A DNA stretch of 64,000 nt from Malaya genurostris (taxonomy: Eukaryota; Arthropoda; Insecta; Diptera; Culicidae): NCBI RefSeq assembly GCF_030247185.1, contig NC_080572.1, positions 91,026,935-91,090,934 of the forward strand, written 5' to 3'. The notes under the pieces were generated by a model. It was not told the origin of the DNA. It worked only from the letters and a program-made list of their open reading frames with translations, and ran no database searches. Both the position numbers and the translations under genes were made by a program. This document shows, in pieces, positions 55,405-64,000 of this stretch. Each line of letters begins with the position of its first letter. Positions within the stretch are counted from its first letter, which is position 1.

Positions 55405-55700
55405 GACACTGAAGTCAGCACATGAGTCAGCTCACGAGCTAGCCCCCCATCCAGCTCGTGAGCCAACGGGAGAGCCAGCACATCAGTTGAATCGCGAGCT
55501 GGTTCTACGAAGCACACGACTCTCGATCTAGTAGCAACACAGCACACGAGCGTGTGCTTCAGACTTCGTGTGCGTGTTTTCTGCTAGCTCGCGTATTTCG
55601 TATTTGAACGAGCCATGAGCTCTATCGATTCGGATCTCTTTTCTTGCTAGCTCACGCTCATGAGTCTGGTTTGAAAAAGTACAGCACATGAGATTGATAG

Positions 55701-56474
55701 GCACACAGGAGGTACACGGAAAGACCGAAATCAGCATTTTGGCGTAAAAACTAGTTGATTTTCTGATTGTAGTTAGTTATTTTTTGAGACAATTAAAAAA
55801 ATCTTAATTTTGCTAATTCAGATTTTTCAATTCTAATTCCCTTAATAATAATAATAATAAAATATTTGTTGAAACGGCTATTTTTTTTAGTTGAACCCAC
55901 CAATTAAACGTGCTGTCATTTCTTAGCTAAGGCACACTTCATTTCCTTTCTGATAATTTTTTAGTTGAATTAGAGAAATAAAACGTTGTTTTCAACCAAC
56001 ATGAATGGTTGACCGAAAAAAATTTCAGTCGCAGTTGTCTTTTCTATATTGGCAGGTACGATGTTGTATTGGAGAAAAAGACATAAATGAAACATAAACT
56101 TCATTTATGTCCAGGACATTCGCCAACTAAACACATTCTCTAAATATAAGAGTAATACGAATTAGGCGCAGAGCTAATTTCGGTCGTTCCGTGTATAGAT
56201 CAGTTCGTGTGCTGAGCTCGAACATCACTGCAACCTTCATAGGGTCTGTCTCTGACGATATCAAGCTAGCGACTGGCACCAGTAGAGAAGATGACAAGCG
56301 ATTATAAATACACTCTCCTACTCAGTGCTTGAGCGGAAAATAGGTATAGAGAGAGAAGACTAGTGTTTGATGAACAAAGAAGATGTAATGTAATGAGACG
56401 GCCAGGATGTAGACCATGTTCGATGTACGTTCTATCATGCCTAACCGTGTTTTAGAGCTGTGTCTATCACAAGA
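55701..56474. other. unassigned; MITE-like stretch 55715-56200
   Basis: Bounded loosely by CACGGAAAGACCGAAATCAG (55715) and its partial inverse CTAATTTCGGTCGTTCCGTG (56173-56192), which pairs over about 14 bp. It could be a MITE of about 480 bp with TTTAGTTGAA words inside. An AATAATAATAATAATA run is at 55845-55860. No gene. Confidence 0.4.
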
Positions 56475-56545
56475 CTTAGGGTGGCGAAATGGTTGCGCGT
56501 ATGCACGGTATGCATAAGAACGCAGGTTCGAGTCCTGTATCTGAG
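56475..56545 (+). repeat. tRNA-like sequence, copy 2 (well folded)
   Basis: Folds as a 71-nt cloverleaf: acceptor 56475-56481 with 56539-56545 (6 of 7 positions paired, counting G-U), D arm GCG/CGC, anticodon stem TATGC/GCATA with 7-nt loop ACGGTAT (nominal anticodon GGT, but position 33 is C, not T), T stem GCAGG/CCTGT with loop TTCGAGT. A box TGGCGAAATGG and B box GGTTCGAGTCC are good, and a T5 terminator follows at about 56552. The C33 and the second copy at 51704 argue for a tRNA-derived repeat, though polymerase III transcription is plausible. Confidence 0.55.
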
Positions 56546-57034
56546 CGTATCTTTTTCCAAAAAATCATCTTTCCTGTGAGCTTTTCATTCATTTGGCTTT
56601 TCCAATATACGTTTTCACTCAGTCATTGCAAAAACTGATAAAAATACAGTTGTGACAATAAAATCGTGATTGATACCGATACAAAGATTTAACGAACTGT
56701 TCTTAGTCTTGTTGGGATAGTTTTAAATGTTGTAACTTGTTTCATGTTGAAATGTCTGTTAAAAATTGATGCTGAACAGATAAACTATTGATTGATTTCT
56801 GTAGCGAAATATCAAGTATTGTTGTTACGTATCGCACAGACATATCAAGACAAGATACGATGATAAAACTTGTTATTATTGTGATCTTTGTTTACTATTT
56901 ACATCCACCCGGGTTATCAAGTATTAAGGGGTCAGCTAGTGCGTCATATAAATAAAAATCGATTTCTTTATTTTTTCATAAAGCACTTCTACAACATGTA
57001 TACAATACGTGCTCGCTCAAATTCCTACAGCAGA
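56546..57034. other. repeat-flank sequence, unassigned
   Basis: 56565-56680 matches passages near 53228-53290 (TTTTCATTCATT, GTCATTGCAAAAACTGA) and 51668-51702 (AAAATCGTGATTGATAC), so a mosaic repeat. The rest is not recognised. Confidence 0.35.
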
Positions 57035-59445
57035 GCAATTCCATGCGGAATTGGGTGACTGTTGGCACGACCACCTTCGATTTGCATGAAACTTTGCATG
57101 TGTATTCGTTATAGCAAATGAAGTATGTTTCACTGGTCTAGAGATTTTTTTCACTCAAGACTAATTTTTGAAAAGGGTGTATGTGCTTTTAGGGACATCA
57201 TTTTCAAACACCTTTGATTTAAACAATTAGGAATCGATGGTTTCTACAAAAAATATATCTAAGAAGAAGTTGTAGGTAATCGAAGTTTCTAAATAAAAAT
57301 ATACACTGAAAAAGAAATATCTTCCGATTTATCGTGAAATCGAAAATAAATTTTATTTTTCAATATTCTCAGTTATCTTGCCGTACGATTTTTTTAAAAT
57401 TGTTTATCACAAAAAACGTAACAGTCACAAGGAAACTAATGCATGTTTTTGAAAGTTGGAGAAATGATAAATGAAAAAGTTTCCCGGGGTATTTTTTACC
57501 AATTTTCGAAAAACGATGTTTTTATAGGAATAAATGTATCTGAGCAATGAAATGTTATTCTCCAAGCTACGTTCAGTGGAAAAGTTTCTAGAAAGCTACT
57601 TCCTAAATGCAGTCATTTTCGAGATATATGAGGAACTAAATCGAGAAAATTTATGTTTCATGAGAATAAGCCCTTTTTTAAAATTAGTCTGAGTTCTCCA
57701 TCGCCGAATTTATTATTTTTGTAATCCTCATGAAATTTTGAATAAATTATTCATTTACATCAAGAAGAGCGCTGCGAGCAGCTGTTTTCGAGATATATTC
57801 AAAACAGAATCGTAGAAAAATCGCTCGTTCAACAAGGGAGTAACCGCCATATTGAATAAAATACCTACTTTTAGGTATAAAAGTTTCCCTATAACCGAGC
57901 CAATTTGACTCATAAAACATTTGTTCACTATATGTAGATGAAACTTTTATACCACTTTTAGAAAATATACGTTGGTTTTTAGTTTAATTATGAAATATAT
58001 ATGAACATTCATTCCTCTCCCCCGCTGACCCGTTCATTTCGTATTAACGAATGTGGTATACCTACTTTCACGGTTGTGAGCCAATTTGACTCATAGAATG
58101 ATTTAACAGTTAATTGCATAACATAAAATTTATCGGCTCTATCATTCCTCACAAACAATATTTGTGTGTATGTGAGTGGTGGTAAATCAACGGTTCCGAA
58201 TACGCTTTCGCTCGAATGCTCATTTTCGAACAAAGAACGGATGCTTAGTTGGCAGTATACGTCTGAGGAACTAAGAAATGAATATAGAGAAGAGGACGAG
58301 AACACACTCATTCATGCTATATGACATGACAGAAATTCATGCTACTGATTCACGAAAGAACAGTCAAGTTCAACAATCATGCATCAGAAGCAGATGTACA
58401 AACCATTGTGTTAATTAATTGTGTTGTGTTAACAGACACGTTCGCAGAAAATCTGTTTCAAAACAAGAGTTTGTCTATAAAAAATATTTTCCGCGATTGT
58501 TTTGATAGTAAACATTTAATTTAAATTGATTTGGAACTTTTTCTTTAAAAAAAAACTTCAATTTTCTTGTGTAAGTCAAATTGGCTCACTCCAGTAGAAA
58601 TAGGTTTATAACCAAAATTCGTATATCTAGTGTTAAACAATTCATGAGAATGTTGACTTAATGCTTCACAGTCTCAAAAAATATTCCTTTCAAATTGATT
58701 CTTGAGCGGCTTTGGAATCCTGAAATACTGTGTATTTCATGATGATTACATAAATAGTAAATTCGGCGATGGAGAACCCAGACTAGTTAAAAAAAGGGCA
58801 TATTCTCATAAACTATCTATTTTCTAGATTTAGATCCTCATAAATTTCGAAAATGTCTGCATTTAGAAAGTAGCTTTCTAAAAGCTTTTCCGTTGAACGT
58901 AGTTTGGAGAATAATATTTCATTGCTCAGATACATTCATTCCTATAGAACATCGTTTTTCGAAAATTGTTAAAAAGTTTTTCCTCGGGAAACTTTTTCAT
59001 TTGTCATCTCTCGAATTTTCTAAAACATTCATTATTTTATTGCAAGTTGACGTTATTTGTTATATGCAATTTAAAAAAATCGTTGGGCAAAATAACTGAG
59101 AATTTTGAAAAATAAATTTTATTTTTGATTTCAAGAAAAATCAGAAGATATTTTTTTCAGTGCATTTTTTTTCAGAAAGTTCAACTGATTACTTACAATT
59201 TCTTCTAAGACCAATTTTTTTTAGAAGCTATAGATTTCTAGTTATAATTATTTGAAAATAATGTGGCTAAACACGTATACGGCCTTTTCTAAATTTAGTC
59301 TTGAGTGACAAAAATCTCTAGACCAGTGAAAAATACTTCATTTGCTATACCGATCACACATGTAAAGTCTCATGCATATCCAAGAGGGGGTCGTACCAGA
59401 ATCTTGCCATTTCTGGACGATTTGGCGTGGAATTGCTCTGCTTCT
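57035..59445. mobile_element. very long palindromic element (~700-bp arms)
   Basis: The left arm about 57035-57750 is inverted at about 58720-59445. Shared words read from each side include GCAGAGCAATTCCA, GCAAATGAAGTAT, TTTCACTGGTCTAGAGATTT, TGAGCAATGAAAT, TCTAGAAAGCTAC-like and TTCTCCATCGCCGAATTTA. Identity is about 80-85% by eye, including many indels. The 0.97-kb centre has three copies of GAGCCAATTTGACTCAT-type words (57899, 58078, inverse at 58576) and a 100-aa minus ORF (58009-58311) without known domain. No TSD or transposase recognised. Confidence 0.65.
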
Positions 59446-60099
59446 AAGCTACCTGATTCTGAGGAATTTCGGCAACCGTCAGAAGGTTGGCTGCATTCCG
59501 GCTGCTGTCAAAATTATCCAGGCGAAATTGCGTCACGTGTCTTGTTTATTTCTGTCCTCTTCATTTTTTCTTTATTTTTTACTTCATTTGATATTCGTCA
59601 ATCCTGCATGTACATACAAATAACGAATCATGAGACGAAGTAAATGAGATTTACATGTGAATATGTTTGGTAGTGGAAAAGCAATGTTATTGGCAATAAC
59701 ATTTTCCATAATTAGGTTATATGATGGGCAATGTACTTTTTTATTGAAAAAATAAAACCAAGATGCTAAAAATGTAGAACCGATTCAAAACGGTTCTGCC
59801 AATCTTATATGGCAAGAATCCGACAGAAACATAACCGTTAATAACCGCTATGCGAAATTCTCTGCCGGAAACGGTTGTTGCATTGTTACCAGATTTTTGC
59901 CGGAATTCTGCCAGACATAGCCAGCCGTATGGGGGGAAATCTGCCCGCCGCGTACAAATGGGTAGCTGCTAGCGGTTTTTGTTAATTTTTTGTGGTTTGG
60001 AATAATCTGCGAACAATTCCAACGTCTGGTACGTTATTTCGAATTTTGCATAAAAATGGTCAAACGTTGAGAACCGTCCGACAGCCGTGAGTAAGTTGC
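59446..60099. other. unassigned sequence
   Basis: No gene; 59830-59960 has GCCGGAA/TTCTGCC words in both orientations (a decayed MITE is possible). Confidence 0.25.
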
Positions 60100-60900
60100 A
60101 CAAGCCAATACTTTTCATAACTCAGCATCGTGCTCACCAACTGCCCGCCAGGCATCAATTTGTGATGATCTTGAAATTTTACCGTACAGAATTAGTTTAG
60201 ATCATTAGGCACGTCGGCCGGTTTTTCGATGGAGTTCTGCAGTCGATTTCGGGAGGCTGCAACGAGTTGACATTGAACTTAACTAGCCGGATCACACGCT
60301 TCGTGATCAGCCGTGTTGCTCACTGGTGGAGACATGATGGGTAACCAGTGTGAGATTGGTGCAATTTTCATCGCACGTTCATTTGGAGATGATGTCCATT
60401 GGAAACCAGCGTCCGATGGTTATCGCATCGATCCCATTAGCGGTTTTTATGCCATCGCGCGCATCGTGCAATTAGCATCAATCATCGCGCGGTGATGAGG
60501 TGAGCTCGAAATGTCAACCTGCGATCAAATTTTTGATTTGTTATGAAAAGTGTTCCACATTGGGTGTTAAATTCGTATGACACGGATCCTCGAAATATGG
60601 GTCAAAGTTGTAGTCGTGCAGCAAAATTACGAAGCACTGCTGATGAGCTGCCGGCCTGACAGCCAAATGCCGAGCGGTTTGATCGAATACAATACCGTAA
60701 TTAAAAATAAACATGCGTCACGCCACACTTTTGCATGAACCGACATGTGCGCAACCGAACATTTGGCTCAAGAAGACTAGGTTTCGGATTGTACGCAGTT
60801 TGCGGTTATGCAGCCTACGGCTACGCTCATTACAATTGTTTGAATAATCCATTAGTGCTACAAAGGAAGTTGAGACCGCCCAAGTAGCCGTTGAATTCAA
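60100..60900. other. low-repeat, GC-elevated island, possible regulatory DNA
   Basis: The GC-richest single-copy-looking stretch of the window. Words such as GCATCGATCCCATTAGCGG, TTTTTATGCCATCGCGCGCA, GTGCAATTAGCATCAATCAT and TTAAAAATAAACATGCGTCA combine CpG-rich sequence with homeodomain- and forkhead-type motifs. ORFs (60313-60495 plus; 60718-60900 minus; 60 aa each) show no domain. I suspect conserved non-coding host DNA. Confidence 0.35.
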
Positions 60901-61380
60901 AATTGTAGTACATTCACATGAGACTTCCGCGAAGACAGAACATTTAGAAAGTGTTTATTAGTAAAAGTATCTATTCTAAGTGATAACCGGTATTTCGTCC
61001 AGATGGGAATAGATGGGAATGATGTTGTATTTAAACGACAACAATAACGAACTTACTGAGGTAAAAGTACTGTGAATTGAGCCTATCAGCATCCATTTTT
61101 AGTAGCAGTTTAATAATAAAACCTTCAACTTACCTGAAAGAGAAAATGAAAAATCATCAATTAATATTATGTCGCTACCGTATATTATTTGATTTTAAAT
61201 ATATTTATATACAGGACATCTCATAAAATATGGAAAAGTTATGAGTAGAACGGCTGTTTTCTAAGCGTATCAACCAAAAAAACCTAATAGTAGCCTTCAA
61301 ATATATCTAAGTCTTTCGAGTCTCGATTTGGGCATCGTCGAGAAATTAAGGCGTACTGAAAACACTAGGTTTTGTGGGTT
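60901..61380. other. unassigned AT-rich sequence
   Basis: No gene. ACTTACCTGAAAGAGAAAAT at 61130 on the minus strand reads TCAGGTAAGT, a good splice-donor match, but no open exon of interest precedes it. Confidence 0.25.
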
Positions 61381-62363
61381 AAGTCATATAGATTTTTTTT
61401 TATTCATAATGTTTTATTTCGGCTCATTCCCTTTTCGACTTGACGTAGCCGTTTAAAAAAAAAACATATTTGTTTTATTGCTGAATCTTGTTGTCATTTT
61501 CTTTCTTGGCGGAGAGGCGTCTTCCTGGCTATCCAGAGAATGAAGGGGGACCAGGGGCTCACTATTCAGTCTCCCGTCCATTGGTTCGATGTAACTGTTG
61601 TTGGTTGTAGTTGGGGTACCTTGTCCTACATAGGGTATAACTGGTTTCGTTGAGGAGCAAGAGTACTGGAGTTTTTTGGGGTTGGTGTGGAGGGAGCGCT
61701 GTTGTCCTTTGGTGCAGATGTTTTCTTGTTCAGTTTTTCACATAGCTTACCATAGTGAACGGCATTTTGCCAATATTGACATGTGGCCATCTGATTGTCA
61801 TAGGTAACAAGTGATTTGCAAGGAATTCTTGTATCTTGGCCGAAATTCACGTAAGAAGGTATAGCATTCTTCAAGCGCATGCGTAACAAACGTACGCCAT
61901 TTAAAATACCTGGGAAAAAGTTCTTCCACTTTTCTTTGGCGATGGAAACAATCTCTCCGTACTGGGACATAGTTTTCCGAATATAAGGATTGCAGACGCT
62001 TGAGGGTAGATCATGCACACGCACTTCTATAGCACCATCTGCCATATACACTGGTATGTTGCACTTGATGTTTTCATGCTCCACATAGTGCGCATTGTTG
62101 TTGTCTTTAGCGAATTGAATTGCATCCAACTCTTTATGAAACTGGATGTAAACAACTTTTCTTTCTTTTTGCATTGAAGTAAATGCACACGTTTAATATC
62201 AAGATGCATTTGCTCTTTAAGCAAGCCTTCAAGTTCTCGTATCGAAGATCGAATTCTGCACTGCCTGAAGTCAACAATAATTGTGTTGTTTCGTAGTGGC
62301 GGCGGTAGCTTTTGTTTGTATTGACTTGGATGGAATGTGAAAGCGAACTCAAGTCAAATAGAT
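61381..62363 (-). mobile_element. ORF1-only retroposon, copy 2, with TSD
   Basis: A 957-bp insertion (61394-62350) flanked by AAGTCATATAGAT (61381-61393) and AAGTCAAATAGAT (62351-62363), a 12/13 target duplication. In element direction it starts GAGTTCGCTTTCACAT, the same place as copy 1, carries the ORF1-like gene, then a short 3' UTR and an A-run (reverse of the T-run at 61393-61401). No RT or endonuclease. The 3' UTR diverges from copy 1 more than the coding part does. Confidence 0.82.
61626..62280 (-). pseudogene. ORF1-like protein of the ORF1-only retroposon, copy 2
   Basis: Homologous to the protein at 16.2-17.0 kb: upstream FRQCRIRSSIRELEGLLKEQ, then HYVEHENIKCNIPVYM, VRVHDLPSSV, KEKWKNFFPGILNGVRLLRM, GQDTRIPCKSLVTYDNQM and the knuckle CQYWQNAVHYGKLC, in which the second Cys has become Trp. 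A one-base change of frame occurs near 62160-62175 (KKKEK region), and the Thr/Pro/Ser tail stops at 61626, earlier than in copy 1; beyond it another frame retains a RKKMTTR-like end. It keeps CGA (Arg) where copy 1 has a TGA. Confidence 0.72.
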
Positions 62364-62496
62364 GATTACATCTACCGAACCGGGAATGTTTGACATAAAT
62401 TCTGCAAACTTGATCAGAGACAACATTGCTGCTTTTAAATATGCCTAAGTTTATCAAAATTCGTTGATTATCTTCGAGAAGTTTAAGCCTATAGGC

Positions 62497-62585
62497 TGCT
62501 CAGCGGTTTATGTTGAACCCTTAGGTGGCGTTAGCAGTTTAACATAAACTGCTGACGCACTGATGAGCTGAATGCGAAACGTAAA
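62497..62585 (+). ncRNA. hammerhead ribozyme, unit 1 (5' stem III strand absent)
   Basis: Stem I: UGC 62497-62499 with GCA 62557-62559, internal loop UC/GAC, then 17 pairs 62502-62518 with 62537-62553. Core CUGAUGA 62560-62566. Stem II GC/GC with loop UGAAU (62567-62575). GAAA 62576-62579, then CGUAAA. The 5' strand of stem III is not next to it; it is found at 62761-62767, so this ribozyme can form fully only in a multimeric or circular RNA. Unit 2 (62761-62838) has the 5' strand and stem I but its core reads CUGAUGU and then diverges. Confidence 0.65.
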
Positions 62586-62838
62586 AATAAAATTTAGTCA
62601 TGTGCACTTTAGCACAAAACGGTACACATGAGGTACAAAACCCCAGAATGACTACAATCTGTTGGCGGCCAGTATGCCGTCAATTTGTTTAGCTCTTTCG
62701 GCACGTCAGGATAGACATGGCACTTCGGTGCAATTCAAGTGATTTGTAAATAGTAAATACTTTACGTCTGCTCAGCGGTTTATGTTGAACCGTTAGGTGG
62801 CGTTAGCAGTTCAACATAAAATGCTGACGCACTGATGT
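62497..62838 (+). mobile_element. hammerhead-ribozyme element, head-to-tail partial dimer
   Basis: Unit 1 runs from the predicted cleavage position (T62497) to C62768, 272 nt. Unit 2 starts at T62769 and breaks off at about 62838, inside the ribozyme core. Unit 1 supplies stem I, CUGAUGA, stem II and GAAACGUAAA; the matching stem III strand UUUACGUC is at the end of the unit (62761-62768). A GCAC-UUCG-GUGC hairpin lies at 62720-62731. Homology to the expected upstream TTTACGTC is absent just before 62497. Tandem units of this size are the genomic form of retrozymes. No TSD found. Confidence 0.68.
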
Positions 62839-63557
62839 GCTGTAAGTAGTTTAAATAAATATAATTACGGAATTACTTTCAACTTGAAAATGCTGCCATC
62901 ATTTGGTTTACATATGCCATATTCGAAAGATTATGTTGCCAAAAACGCTACGTGCTAAAATCGGTCCGAGGCAAAATGTCATGAAAAAGGATGCTGTACA
63001 CAGTATTTTTGGTACTTAGATACAATTGTATGTAACAGTATGAAAAATCGTGTTTCACGTTGCTCCCAAGCATTGCTTTGTCATACAATGTACAAAACTC
63101 CTACTGCTGGAAAGGGGGAAAAAGTCGCTTACACAAAAATGTCGACATCTCCGTTGAAAATGGACGGATTTTAACAATCTATGGCTTGTTTGATAGCTAT
63201 TAGCGTGTGGAATCTAAATCTGGAAACGTACGTGGTCAAGTGTGACAGATACTTCTCACATAAAACTTCGCTAAACTCAAAAAGTAAACATACGATCTCA
63301 AAACCATTCAATAGCGTTCTGGGTGACGGGAAGACCTTTCATTTGAGACTAGTTTGATAAAATCGCTCCAGCCATCTCTGAGATCTCGACCTCTTTGTTG
63401 ACAACACACATACAGACCCACACACATACACACACGGACATTTGCTCAGTTCGTCGACCTGAATCGATTGGTATATGACATTCGGCCCTCCGGGTCTCGG
63501 AAATTTTTTTTTAAGTTTTAGCGATTTCTATACCTATTTTTTATATTTATAAAAAAA
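62839..63557 (+). repeat. 0.72-kb dispersed repeat, copy 2
   Basis: Direct copy of 43809-44548, starting GCTGTAAGTAGTTTAAAT right where the ribozyme dimer breaks off, and ending ACCTATTTTTTATATTTAT. The CA microsatellite is at 63402-63436. About 88-90% identical by eye. No ORF. Confidence 0.75.
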
Positions 63558-64000
63558 TAAATAATATAGATTTAAATGTGGTAACCATGCACGCTTTGCG
63601 AAATTGAACAAAGCATGCTGCGAACGGATCGAAGCCGGGGTATTTTCTTCTTCCGGACCGCACGTACCGACGCGTAACAGTTTTGCATCATCATTTTGAA
63701 TGACGATTTGAATGTTTTGACACTAACCGTTCTATAGTTTCGGAATCGGAAGTCGGATCTGGATGAAATTGCATCGTATCTTGTAAGACAATAATTGCTC
63801 TAATTTGAATTATGATTGGTGAAATTCGGTTTATCCGTTGCTGAGAAATCGAAGTGATTTTCGTTTTTGGAGCTTTCGGAAGTGGAGTTTTGTATATTCA
63901 CTAACTAACAAGGTCTGCCAACTAGATGAATTTAGCAGTAAGTTTTATAAAAATTTGCACCTAGTTTCGCCATCGCTTGTGAAGAAATACTCATGAAATT
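63558..64000. repeat. unassigned, then partial dispersed repeat
   Basis: 63720-63860 resembles the dispersed family (TTTCGGAATCGGAAGTCGGATCTGG, quoted in part: AATCGGAAGTCGGATCTGG; AATTCGGTTTATCCGTTG). 63600-63700 is GC-richer and unassigned. The window ends inside this stretch. Confidence 0.4.

Larger units (their letters stand above)
53390..55700. mobile_element. foldback-like element with ~280-bp inverted repeats
   Basis: Left arm 53390-53664 and right arm about 55405-55700 are inverted copies: CTATCAAT ... TTTTTCAAACCAGACTCATG on the left is read inversely as CATGAGTCTGGTTTGAAAAA on the right. Each arm contains several tandem-like CTCATGTGCTGG / GAGCTGGCTCGTGAGC words. The 1.74-kb centre includes a GTCGTGAATACGAC-family element at 53681-54353. 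No transposase ORF. Long arms with internal subrepeats resemble Foldback elements. No clear TSD. Confidence 0.65.

Noticed and set aside
56475..56545. Functional tRNA-Thr (GGT) gene
   Set aside because: C at position 33, a mismatch in the acceptor stem and a second decayed copy favour a tRNA-derived repeat.
58009..58311. 100-aa minus ORF in the palindrome centre as a gene
   Set aside because: No domain, start context or splice signals; kept only as an observation.
60490..60515. TGATGAG followed by CGAAA, a hammerhead-like pair
   Set aside because: The C before UGAUGA is missing, stem II does not pair and no stem III partner was found.
60639..60680. CTGATGAGCTG as a third ribozyme
   Set aside because: No GAAA within range and no pairing partners.

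Overview
This 64-kb window looks like AT-rich, non-coding nuclear DNA of a culicine mosquito (Aedes-like). The evidence is indirect: two ITmD37E (DD37E) Tc1/mariner copies, an I-clade non-LTR retrotransposon, many MITEs and culicine-type dispersed repeats. I found no complete host gene. The sequence reads as intergenic or intronic DNA packed with nested transposable elements, plus a few GC-richer single-copy islands and three weak candidate host exons (about 30.5, 35.7 and 36.1 kb).

Layout. 0-5 kb: unassigned sequence, an inverted-repeat pair (2.07/3.79 kb), a direct duplication (3.94/4.57 kb) and a possible promoter with a small ORF. 5.16-5.89 kb: TTAA-flanked MITE. 8.5-9.07 kb: piggyBac remnant split by a SINE. 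9.98-10.37 kb: hAT MITE with 8-bp TSD. 11.2-12.45 and 28.2-29.46 kb: two dead ITmD37E transposons. 15.2-15.8, 17.9-18.2 and 19.1-19.5 kb: mariner-type remnants. 15.97-17.15 and 61.38-62.36 kb: two structurally complete retroposons that carry only an ORF1-like gene. 19.59-19.88 and 62.50-62.84 kb: hammerhead-ribozyme elements. 21.55-22.16, 24.76-25.18 and 32.26-32.78 kb: further hAT MITEs. 24.5-26.3, 53.4-55.7 and 57.0-59.4 kb: long inverted-repeat elements. 36.27-42.35 kb: a full-length I-like retrotransposon with both ORFs open and a perfect 14-bp TSD. 42.6-48.7 kb: nested MITEs and diffuse repeats. 50, 51, 60 kb: low-repeat islands that may be host regulatory DNA.

The two most unusual systems: (1) a family of about 0.96-1.16 kb retroposons with a defined 5' end, one zinc-knuckle ORF1-type gene, a short 3' UTR, an A-tail and 12-13 bp TSDs, but no reverse transcriptase; both copies share the same boundaries, so they look like an ORF1-only (HAL1-like) lineage rather than random truncations. 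(2) A roughly 270-nt repeat encoding a hammerhead ribozyme, present once as a monomer-sized insertion with a 12-bp direct repeat and once as a head-to-tail partial dimer whose unit length equals the distance between the two predicted cleavage sites, i.e. the architecture of retrozymes. The stems of the two copies differ in sequence but keep pairing. The I-like element (endonuclease, RT, RNase H) is the only apparent source of retrotransposition machinery in the window; whether it mobilises either family is not shown.
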